Of a DNA stretch of 64,000 bases, positions 1 to 9,361 are shown in pieces; position 1 is the first letter of the stretch; every line of letters starts with the position of its first letter. The notes beneath the pieces were generated by a model. That model did not search any database. It was not told the origin of the DNA and saw only the letters and a program-made list of their open reading frames with translations. The stretch covers positions 629,478,189 to 629,542,188 of the forward strand of contig CM057338.1 of the NCBI GenBank assembly GCA_030015575.1, read 5' to 3'. This DNA comes from Agapanthus africanus (taxonomy: Eukaryota; Streptophyta; Magnoliopsida; Asparagales; Amaryllidaceae). The position numbers and the translations under genes are program-made.

Positions 1-709
1 GTTTTCATGATGGTTGTGGTGGAGTGAGGTTCTCTTTTGGTGATCATTTCTTTGCATGATTTGGTTGTTGAGTGTTGGTGTTTCTTTGTGATCATTCTTC
101 CATATGATAACCATTCCTCTCTCTCTCTTGGATGATATGAGAATGGCTCCCATTTTTTTGATACACTCTCACTCTTTCACTCTCTCCACCACCATATAGT
201 GGCCGGCCTCATAGAGGAGGAGGGGGCTGTCCAAAAATTGAGGTGGGGAAATGTTGTTCATTTCATGCACCAAAATTCTGCTAGCTCCTCCATATACTTC
301 TTGTTTTCATCCCTCCACCAAAAGGCAATTCCGATAACCCCAAATGAGACACAAGCCTCTACATTATATTCTACTGCAAATCTTGGGCACGTCGAGTAGC
401 CGGCTTCGTGCCCGAGTTGCCTCGGCATTGAGGTGGGAGCCCGTAAAAGAAGTAGGCGATGTGGTGCACTTCCGGCGACGAGGAGGAGACGGGACATTCC
501 GCAGGAGATCGGGACGATGACGAGAAGACCGGAGGACTTGGATCGTCGGTATATCTCTAATCCCTTTCTTGTAGATAGCTAGGACTAATTAATGGTTCGA
601 TCCGGGTATTAGTGCGCGGCGGTTTGCCAGTTCAGTAAAAATTAAAGTTTATCACCGCTTCCGCATTTGGCCGTCGGATTGACGGCCGGGGCGCCGCCGT
701 GCACTTACA
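1..709 (+). repeat. Element A 5' LTR, 3' portion
   Basis: This stretch matches the last part of the LTR at 6435-8731 almost base for base. It ends in ...TTACA immediately before the primer-binding site. Short open frames in it (for example 199-399) occur again in the 3' LTR simply because the LTRs are copies, and they have no recognisable product. Confidence 0.93.
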
Positions 710-710
710 G

Positions 711-728
711 TGGTATCAGAGCCTCGCC
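711..728 (+). other. Primer-binding site of A (tRNA-iMet)
   Basis: TGGTATCAGAGC begins one base after the LTR end. It is the standard plant copia site complementary to the 3' end of initiator tRNA-Met and marks the start of minus-strand DNA synthesis. Confidence 0.95.
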
Positions 729-921
729 ATTAACTTAGTCTAGCTTCGTTTGATGTGTTTTTCTGTTTCGATCGATCGAATGTTCCAAAACTGCATTTTA
801 GTTCGCATCAGTTTCTGTTGAAATTTTTTGGTGTCCAAAAATTTTTCAGGTTGTAAAATAGTGATGTACTGGAATATCTAAGGGTGCTGTAAAAATTCAG
901 TACAGTGATTCGTCTACGGGA

Positions 922-967
922 GCGCGGAACCGCGGCCAAACCCCCCTTTAGGCCGCGGTTCCGCCGC
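922..967 (+). other. GC-rich leader hairpin of A
   Basis: The arms GCGCGGAACCGCGGCC and GGCCGCGGTTCCGCCGC are inverted complements with one or two mismatches and a loop of about 13 nt. It lies 211 nt after the primer-binding site, nearly the same offset as in C, B, D and E. Role unknown. Confidence 0.75.
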
Positions 968-2130
968 ACAATGATGAGTTGACTGCACCAAATTTCTACA
1001 GTATCTTTCTGGGCTGAAAATTGGGGTTTTGGAATATTAATATTGGGCCCAGAATTTCCTGATCTGCTGCAGTAATATTTTGGGGCCCACTTGTTAAAGT
1101 TTGATCGATCGGATATTTTAAACACATTTTTCACAGTATTTACATTATATCTGCGACCGTGAATGTCACTTGATCGGTAAATCCGGTCTAACTGCTATAG
1201 CCCGGTTAGACGGATTTGCGAACGTGACTTTCACGTTGATGTTCTGTTTTTGCTGTGATGTTGCGGATCGGTCGTGGGGATAGCCTGGATGCAATGCTAG
1301 TACAGTTCTGTTGTATTATGTACATTTGATATTGCGGGGCGAGCGTCCGACATGTGGACTGCCGTCACTGCCTGTTTGTATTATTATTTTGGGGCACGGC
1401 CAGGTTGCGGTCGTTGCACCCGTTGTATGTATATTTTACTTTCTGTACTAGGATTGCCCCGCGGAGGGGTGCACGGATAGCCGGGTTCTAGAGGGCAACA
1501 AGCCCGCATCTGATGGCATTGAGACGGAGGGGGCTTCACTCTAGAATTGGCGGGCTATTCGCCGCACTCGTAGGGGGTACAGGTTGACCCAGGAGGGGTG
1601 CCCAGGTTACCGGATTCCGTGAAGTGCTGGGTGGTCCATTCACGGAGCTGAAGGGGGCTTCCTCGCTTCAGGTTTTGGCGGGTGACTTGCCGCGCCCGTA
1701 GGGGTCTAGAATTTCATTGCACAGGCTATCCACACGACCAGGGGAACGTCGGGTTTCAGTAGTGGCTCTGTGAAACCCGGGGATCCCAGATATCTGTATT
1801 GTTTCTGTGATGCTGTACATTTCTGTGATGTTGCATTTTATTCACGCCTTGAGCGAATATAATATATTGGTATATATATTAGTAGATGTTGTATATGTTT
1901 TACATCCGCGCTAGTCCAGTCCCCGCTCTGTCGTTAGTCAGCTAACCTAACGGGTAATGACGGGACCCAGTGGCGAATGCGGATGGCATATACGTACATC
2001 AGTATATTTTCGTTCTTTGTGGTGTGATCAATTGATGGGACTGCATTGATTCGGATCAATGCAAGTTAAAAACAAACCTAATCTGATGTTGTTGGAACAC
2101 TTTTCAAAAAGCTGTTATTGCAAGGACGTT

Positions 2131-2359
2131 TACTTTTGTTTTGCATCGTGATATTCAGTTGGAATATCCTGCTCCTCAGTCGACGAGGCAAGGGCCGAGA
2201 TCCCTTCACCGGGAGTGACCCCTTGGACAAAAGTTTGCGTCAGGGCATTAACTTCACTATAGCCGATTACTTTTGCTTTGCACCGTGGTATTCAGTTGGA
2301 ATATCCTGCACCCCATTCTACGGGGAAAGAGCCGAGATCCCTTCACCGGGAGTGACCTC
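2131..2359 (+). repeat. Duplicated leader module of A (two hairpins)
   Basis: Two copies of a module of about 92 nt, offset by 137 nt, each run from TTTTG(T/C)TTTGCA through a short hairpin (2174-2188 and 2311-2325) to GATCCCTTCACCGGGAGTG. Copy 1 has the stem CCTC/GAGG and copy 2 has CCCC/GGGG, a compensated change of one T-A pair to C-G. The same double module occurs in B, C and D. Confidence 0.8.
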
Positions 2360-2499
2360 TTTAGCGGAAGTTGTCGTCACTATATTTCTAAAAAGCTATC
2401 CGTTCCTTCAACGATATCAAGTTCATTACGTTAAAGGTTTTCGCCAGAAACCATTCGTAGCCCTCCATCATTTCGGTTAAATATTCGGTAGTATTCAAG

Positions 2500-2711
2500 C
2501 TATGTATTTTGACCTCACGCCAAGGCATAGTGTTTGGTAGCTGCCGGGTATTTATCTGTTGTATAGATAGATGCGTTGGTTTGGGACAGTCGTACTACTA
2601 TTTTGGCCTACGTCAAGGGTATGTACGGGTGGGTTCAAATTAACCTGGATAATGATGGGCAGAACTTGACATGTGACTTATGATATTTTGACCTCACGCC
2701 AAGGTCATAAG
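2500..2711 (+). other. Three-hairpin array of A
   Basis: Three hairpins lie at 2500-2530 (outer stem CTATG/CATAG), 2591-2627 (CGTAC/GTACG) and 2677-2711 (CTTATGA/TCATAAG). Hairpins 1 and 3 carry the same loop, TTTTGACCTCACGCCAAGG. Hairpin 2 carries the related TTTTGGCCTACGTCAAGG, which has an inner TTGGC/GTCAA stem. Stems 1-3 match by position the stems in the other elements, whereas the loop is particular to this element. Confidence 0.7.
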
Positions 2712-3129
2712 AGCATGGGGCAGAAATCACATCAGGAGTTTCAAAAGAACTGAAACTTGCCAGATATGCGCATACCTTCTGGAGTGTGATACCGTGAGCG
2801 GATTCCGTCACGTTGTCATGCGATGATAGTGGATCCCGATTCCCACTGATGAGTTAGTTTACTCCTCGGGTAACCCCGACTAATTCTTCTTTCAGGTTTG
2901 GAGGAGAATTTGAGGTACAGTGGGAGGATTCCAGATTAGATAAATTGGTAACCATTCTGATCTAGGTTAGAGTGCACGCTGAGTGTTTCTTTTCTCTCTC
3001 TCTTTGGCAGCGACCATTGACCAGACCCTAAGACTATGACTCAGTGACCAAATTAACCGAACCTTCTTAACACTGGCTTTTGGATTGTCAGAGTTGCAGA
3101 CCTCATTGCCACTCCCACTTTTACCCTTT

Positions 3130-3870
3130 TCTCTAGGACACCCCGTATTACTACGAACGTCCACTTCCATTGGACAAAACCATCGTATGGTTATATACGA
3201 ACTCGAAAGAATTTATTCGAGGATGGTTTCAGGTTCTGGAGAAAGCGGATAGGATTATTCAGTTGTCTTTTCCTTTTACCTTCTTTCAAGTTGTGAGTAC
3301 TCCTTAGTTTAGGGGTAGTACACCTATTACGCAAATTGGATTGTCTTCTTCCAAACCTTAGGCTGGTGCCGACTGGTAGGGAATGAAGAAAACCAATTAG
3401 CATAACGATGGTGTGCAGAAGGTATTAAGTTCAGACAAAGCAAGGGATTAGTAAGAGGGCAAAGTAAATTGCAACAGATATTCACGACCAAAGCAAGTAT
3501 TCCTTCGCCAATCCTAAAATCACCTTTGTATTTCTCCAGGACACTCCGTATCACTACGAAGATCCACAGTTTATTGGATACTCCATCGTATGGTTATATA
3601 CGAACTCGAAAGGAACTTGTTCCAGTTCGGGGATGGATTCTGGTCCAAGAGAAATAGGAATAAGGCTTATTCGGTTGTCTTTTATCTTCACCCTCTCTCA
3701 TTGCGAGTGTTCCTAGGATTGGGACAGTACACCCATTATGCTTATTGGATAGTCTTCTTCCAAACCATAGGCTGGTGCCGAACGGTAGGGAAGGAAGAAA
3801 ACCATTTGGCCTAAAGGGGTGTACAGAAGGTAAAGACTAAAGACATATGAAGGGATTTGGAGAGGTGGCA
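3130..3870 (+). repeat. Imperfect tandem duplication of about 370-400 bp in A
   Basis: The block starting TCTCTAGGACACCCCG at about 3131 recurs from about 3533 (TCTCCAGGACACTCCG). Both copies then share the same order of segments, including a GGTTATATACGAACTCG box and a TTCTTCCAAACC box. The duplication replaces the position of gag. Element C has it too (about 37826-38195 and 61340-61600), so it predates the split of the two copies. No protein is evident in either unit. Confidence 0.7.
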
Positions 3871-3979
3871 AAGAATTATACGGTTACAGTCGTGAATCTG
3901 GAAGAGGCATTACTAGGAATACCAGAATACCCCAACGAAACATTTCAATGTTTCAGTTTCACTGTGTAATGTTAAAGGA

Positions 3980-6340
3980 AAACTGATTTCCCAATTAGTC
4001 CTTACTCCAGGGTATGTATTTACCAGGTACGATTCTCATATCTGTATGGTTTTACAGATGATGAGTGGGAGTAAGTTATTGGGAATTGGGTGATCATCCT
4101 CATTATATCGGGATTCGTTGTAATCGGGGATATTTGAGAAAATCACCTGGGCTGTTTGCCGGTCGGCAAATATTTGGTTTTGAATATCCGCTGTTATGCA
4201 CCAATTTTAAATTGATTTATCTGTATGTCTATTTTCATAGAGTGAGATATACCTTTTTGAAATTATGTCGATGACATTTACCTATATCAGTGGATGGTTA
4301 GGTAAGGAGTATTAAACAGCGGTGTAATTCTTCTTAACCATAAGTACAGTTTTCAACCTACGACACACAGTGAATGAGTTATCAGACTCAAGGGACTTAT
4401 ACAGAGTATTGTATGTTGTCCAGGGTCCATCAGGACAGAGGGGTTGGTCCTCGTACTATATTCGGTTTACTTATGATTTCTCTGGTTTTTAGACAGGTGT
4501 TTCGCGGAAACACAGGGTCTGAATTTTGAGAAGTTATAGGTATTTGAATAGAGTAGAGAACCAGGTGTAGCAAGTATCGGGATTCTTCAAAGTGATCGAA
4601 GATGTAGACACTTGTGCATGGTATTCAGTTGATAGTAATGATAAAGAGAACTTGCTTCTCTTTCAGGTTACTCATAATTGGAAGCATTCCTAAGTTGAGT
4701 AAACGCTGATCGACCTCCTTCCATTTAGTTGACATGCACTGGAGACAGCTGCATGATTTGAATTTGGTTCAATTAAATCAGTGCCTCTGTTTCTATATGG
4801 GATATAGAACAGTTCATATATTAACGGTGTTAAGGTACGGGGAGTTGTCCGGCTTATGATTAAAACCAGACACTGGACAACTCAAGGCACGTTTCTGTAA
4901 TGGCTGTTTGTGGGTTGACCCAGGCTATGACGAGGGTTGACTTTCTACCATCTGGATGAACAATAGAGATATTGTTCTTGACTCGCCACAGTTTTATTAA
5001 AAATGGATTTTTTCAGAAAACAGTAGTGGGAGTATGGTAGAACTGGAAGTGATTCCAGAACCACAAACGATTACTGAAGATTTGACAAGGAACCTAAAGA
5101 TTCAATCTGGATTGACATTCCATTGGCCACTCCGCAGATAAGGTGGGTAACTTCAGGCACCCGAGAGGTACTACAGTAGCCTCAAGGACGGTGACAGGGA
5201 AGTTCTTGTTTACCCATAATTACCATTGCTGTTGTTCCAGGCTGCGAGACCAGGCGGGAGGATGAGTATAGTGTCGTTCTAAACTAGTTTTAGAAGTGTA
5301 CGTCTATATGACTCTGCCAGAGGGTTGTCGTAGTCAGTGGGAGCAGCGGAAGCATTGGTGGACAGGTAGCTTATGTCTATTTATAGACTAAAGCAGATGT
5401 AGCGGAGATAGATCATCTACTTCTGACGTGACAGTCATGGGTTTGACTTCATCAGAATAGTGGATGGATCTGTTGAGAAGGTAGTAGGGTGTGATATCCT
5501 GGTATTTGGATGACATACACAGAGTAGGAAAAGAAACTCTTATACTACAATCGGTTATACTTTGGTCGTCACACAGTGGTTTCTCTACGCAGGACTTGGA
5601 CATTATATCAGACATACTGGTTACTGGATCTATGGTATTAGATCTAGATTTGGGTGGTTTCCCAATCAGGGTACTTAGACACCATTCTAAGAGTATTTAG
5701 AATAGACGACTCCTGGCACGGTAGTCTACCTGCAGGTGATGGAGTCACCCTCTCTAAAGGTGTCTTACAGACTAAAGGGGAGAGGGACGTGCATGATTGG
5801 CAGATCACTTGCTTAGGCAATTGAGTCAATCATGAGATGTCAAGTACCAAACCAGATGTTGTTCTTGCACTAGATGCAATAAGTTGACATTAATCCAATC
5901 CTGGAGAAACAGTCGGAAGCAGTTTTAGAACATAAGTGGATGTTCTAGGGATATGATAACGACAGCCTCATTCGGGAGACAGTTATCATTCCAGGCTTCC
6001 AAGGTGATATGGACGACAAGGAGGTTGTCAGAGTTATAGTTCTCCTTCTGACGAGGGGCAGTATTTTGGACAGTTGGTCCAAGGCAATACTGAGGGAGGC
6101 ATGGCGCAGGATACTGATTAAGTTCAGTTGACGATACAGTCTAAGAAGTTTGGATTTAGAGTTCATTTATGAGCTATGTCCCATCAGACATCCAGACACA
6201 TCCTAAGACAGGTATTGCTCATTTCGGGAGATGGGTTTCTCCACGAACTTGAGATATAGAGAGACATAGAAAGAAACAACAAAGCGGATCCACTCACTGA
6301 GGCTATTCCTCGAACGTAATAGTTTCGCAAACGAGCTTTG
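3980..6340 (+). pseudogene. Heavily eroded copia pol of A
   Basis: The region is colinear with the pol of element D but has no readable frame. Nucleotide anchors are: a protease-like segment near 4010-4070; the CCGGACAAACTCGAGG-like stretch after the integrase near 4865-4895; GTAGAACTGGAAG at about 5037; the finger-palm region of RT near 5435-5530, where the YVDD codons have become a non-matching motif; and an RNase H end near 6185-6320 with GCGGATCCACTCACTGAGGCTATTCC. It is about 2.4 kb against 3.1 kb in D, so deletions are present as well as substitutions. C and X share the same eroded state, so the decay predates the latest transposition. Confidence 0.75.
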
Positions 6341-6420
6341 TGAGACTGACTAGTAGAGGAGTTGGGTGTTCGGTATCACACGGGCTGTGAGTATGCGACA
6401 TCGCAATAATTAGCCTTGAG

Positions 6421-6434
6421 TGCAAGTGGGAGAT
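6421..6434 (+). other. Polypurine tract of A
   Basis: TGCAAGTGGGAGAT lies directly before the LTR start TGTTGG. It is the plus-strand primer site typical of Angela/BARE-type copia elements. Confidence 0.9.
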
Positions 6435-8731
6435 TGTTGGAGATAGTGCCCTCAGAGTCAATTATTAGGTCACAGGTACGTGATTGTAATGATTGATGGA
6501 GGACCTATCCCGGTAGGACAGTCTTACTCGAGATGATAGTATGCTATCTGGTTTACCTTTATCATCGTGTACTGCTTCAGGTGACCTGACAAGTCGCTAT
6601 TACACGTTGGTAGAGCCCCTAGGATTCTTGCTTGACCACCAGTAGTATGAGGGCGATCATATAAGTTGGAGCTGGGGGTCTATAAGCATATCCTTAAAAG
6701 GTCCCTAGTCGTGAGAGTTTCGAGACAGGGCATCGATTCTCCATAGTAGACTAGTGTATACAGTCGAGACCCCGACGAGGGGCGGTGGCCGGTCTCACAA
6801 GCCACTGGTGTCAGTTGGATCACCTAAGATGTATACAGGTGCTCATTGGGTTATGAGTACACCGGACAGGACTCGCCGGGAACATGCTAGTTGGTCATAT
6901 ACCAGACGTCAGATGGCAGTTCCCTGGTGACATGTGTGCAGGTTAGTTCATCGACCTGGGGATCGTCATTTGTCTCGTGTGAGTTCCCACTGTACTTTGA
7001 TTACTACCCTACCACGGCTCAAAGGAGTCGTGCAAACAGGTTTTAGTTGGGTGCAGTCCCGAGCCACATGGAGGCAGTGAGCGTATCTTCAGGGGTTCGT
7101 CTCTCCCGGTATTGGGGGTGAGGTCGTGCTGTGTCTAGGAGAGCCATTACACGAAGCCCTCGGCCGAGGCAAGGAGATTTAGTGGTAGGTATTCCAGTAG
7201 TATCTCAGGGTGTTCTGGGCTATACTCCGACACGACTTGTACCGCTTTTGGGGGTCTGACTTTTACCAACCCCCTAGGCCCGCCATGCGATGCTCATAGA
7301 CGAACGGACCGGACTGTACAGATATTGTCACTGACAGGCTCAGTAGGGTTGTCAGGCTGAGTTCGCTCACAGACATCCCTTTTAGTCAGTACCTGGTAGC
7401 CCGTTACGTATTGGCTTATACCTCTGACGTGCTAGTGGTTAAAACCACAACCAAGGTGTTGATGAGTCTTTAGAGTCCCCCACATTCAGTTACTCAGCTT
7501 TCGGGCGAAAGGTTGTAGAGGCCGTATGGAGATATGGCAAGGTCCGATCAGATACGTACGGTATTGCACGGATCAGGATCGGACAGTTTGTACTACAGGC
7601 CGTATGGATATATGGCAGTGTTCGATCAGATACGTGCGGTATTGCACGGATCAGGATCGAACGTATATTACTAGCCGGTTTTGGTATAAGCCGGATTCTA
7701 GTATAGTACAGTGGAGATTTTGTCTCATTGCATTTGTATTTCGGTCGAAATACAGATGCGGGTGTGTATGCACAGTATCGGGGTTTTCCTGTAATTTATT
7801 ACGGGTCCAGGTTTCTGGAGTTGCCAGTTTGCTTTCCGTTTCGGCCAATTTCCTTTGTATCGTTCTTTGGCCGAAGATTGGTGGAGGAGGGCTTATTTGC
7901 ATTGTTGCAAATAAGGATTTGTGGAGGGGGTCTTTGCATTTTCTTGTGTCATGATGGTTGCACCATTCCTTGACCTTGACTTCTTGGCTTCTCCATCATG
8001 GCTTGACTTTCATATGACATGGTTTTCATGATGGTTGTGGTGGAGTGAGGTTCTCTTTTGGTGATCATTTCTTTGCATGATTTGGTTGTTGAGTGTTGGT
8101 GTTTCTTTGTGATCATTCTTCCATATGATAACCATTCCTCTCTCTCTCTTGGATGATATGAGAATGGCTCCCATTTTTTTTGATACACTCTCACTCTTTC
8201 ACTCTCTCCACCACCATATAGTGGCCGGCCTCATAGAGGAGGAGGGGGCTGTCCAAAAATTGAGGTGGGGAAATGTTGTTCATTTCATGCACCAAAATTC
8301 TCCTAGCTCCTCCATATACTTCTTGTTTTCATCCCTCCACCAAAAGGCAATTCCGATAACCCCAAATGAGACACAAGCCTCTACATTATATTCTACTGCA
8401 AATCTTGGGCACGTCGAGTAGCCGGCTTCGTGCCCGAGTTGCCTCGGCATTGAGGTGGGAGCCCGTAAAAGAAGTAGGCGATGTGGTGCACTTCCGGCGA
8501 CGAGGAGGAGACGGGACATTCCGCAGGAGATCGGGACGATGACGAGAAGACCGGAGGACTTGGATCGTCGGTATATCTCTATTCCCTTTCTTGTAGATAG
8601 CTAGGACTAATTAATGGTTCGATCCGGGTATTAGTGCGCGGCGGTTTGCCAGTTCAGTAAAAATTAAAGTTTATCACCGCTTCCGCATTTGGCCCTCGGA
8701 TTGACGGCCGGGGCGCCGCCGTGCACTTACA
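6435..8731 (+). repeat. Element A 3' LTR (2,297 bp)
   Basis: The LTR starts TGTTGGAGATAG and ends TTACA. The start is a diverged form of the Angela-type LTR opening seen in B, D, E, S and H. The middle carries a chain of strong stem-loops (7518-7915). There is no coding content; the 142-codon frame at 7526-7954 runs through tandem repeats and hairpins. Confidence 0.92.
7518..7915 (+). repeat. LTR stem-loop chain of A, with 80-bp tandem repeat
   Basis: Two 79-80 bp repeats (7518-7597 and 7598-7676) each fold on themselves. Copy 1 pairs GTCCGATC with GATCGGAC, and copy 2 pairs GTTCGATC with GATCGAAC, a compensated C-G to T-A change. Further stems follow: GCATTTGTATTT/AAATACAGATGC (7730-7759), CCTGTAAT/ATTACGGG (7788-7805), TTCGGCCAA/TTGGCCGAA (7840-7875) and CTTATTTGC/GCAAATAAG (7892-7915). 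The LTR of C has a matching chain in which several stems have different sequence. Confidence 0.75.
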
Positions 8732-9361
8732 GGTGTACCTGCAGGTAATGGAGTCACCCTCTCTAAAATTGTCTTACAGACTAAAGGGGAGAGGGAAGTG
8801 CATGATTGGCAGATCACTTGCTTAGGCAATTGAGTCAATCGTGAGATGTCAAGTACTACACCAGATGTTGTTTTTGCACTAGAGGCGATAAGTTAATATT
8901 AATCCAATAATGGAGAAACATTAGGAAGCAGTTTTAGAACATGAATGGATGTTCTATGGATTTGATAATGGCAGCCTCCTTGTGGAGACGGTTATCATTC
9001 TAGGCTTCCAAGGTGACCTGGATGACAAAGTGATTGTCAGAGTTATAGTTTTTCTCTCTGACGAGGGATAGTATTATGGACAGGTGGTCCAAGAAGATGC
9101 TGTGGAAGGCATGGTGCTGGATACTGATTAGGTTCAGTTATCACTACAGTCTAAGAAGTTTGGATTTGGAGTTCATTTATGAAATAGGTCTCATCAGATA
9201 TCCAGACATATTCTAAGACAGGTATTACTCGATTCGGGAGATGGCTTTCTCCGCGAACTTGAGATTAAGAGAGACATAGAAAGAAACATCAGGGCGGATC
9301 CACTCACTGAGGCTATGAGTATGCGTCATCGCAATAATAGCCTTAAGTGCAAGTGGGAGAT
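8732..9361 (+). pseudogene. X: eroded RT/RNase H end of an older A-family copy
   Basis: From 8736 the sequence follows A from about 5731 (CTGCAGGTAATGGAGTCACC) through the same degraded RNase H region to a polypurine tract at 9348-9361. Compared with A it lacks about 100 bp just before the tract. No reading frame remains. Element A was inserted in this copy, so the rest of X lies upstream of the window. Confidence 0.8.
9348..9361 (+). other. Polypurine tract of X
   Basis: TGCAAGTGGGAGAT lies directly before an LTR start at 9362 and is identical to the tract of A. Confidence 0.88.

Larger units (their letters stand above)
729..2989 (+). other. Long 5' leader of A, non-coding
   Basis: This is about 2.3 kb between the primer-binding site and the place where the gag start lies in relatives. 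It has no credible coding frame; the 120-codon frame at 2118-2480 spans a duplicated non-coding module and matches no protein I know. It contains the GC hairpin (922-967), the duplicated hairpin module (2131-2359) and the three-hairpin array (2500-2711). It ends in a CT-rich run and GCAGCGACC. The equivalent bases in element D read GCGACCATG, so the start codon has been lost here (ATT). Confidence 0.8.
1..8731 (+). mobile_element. Element A: non-autonomous Ty1/copia element (Angela-like), 5' end outside window
   Basis: The first 709 bases recur at about 8022-8731 with only three substitutions and one T-run length change that I can see, so they are the end of the 5' LTR and the end of the 3' LTR of one element. 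The LTR end at 709 is followed by a tRNA-iMet primer-binding site, and the 3' LTR at 6435 is preceded by a polypurine tract. The interior of about 5.7 kb holds a long structured leader and an eroded copia pol with no usable reading frame. The element lies in a related copy (8732-9361), so GGTGT at 8732-8736 is the candidate target duplication, but its partner is outside the window. Near-identical LTRs mean a recent insertion by an element that cannot encode its own proteins. Confidence 0.9.

Noticed and set aside
2118..2480. Open frame of 120 codons in the A leader
   Set aside because: It spans the duplicated hairpin module; the equivalent region in C and D is not open in the same way.
7526..7954. 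Open frame of 142 codons in the A LTR
   Set aside because: It runs through tandem repeats and hairpins; its repeated peptide motif is explained by the 80-bp DNA repeat.
199..8421. Repeated short frames in LTRs (for example 199-399 and 8125-8421, 28688-28909 and 36051-36272)
   Set aside because: They recur only because the LTRs are copies of each other; there is no codon-level evidence of a product.
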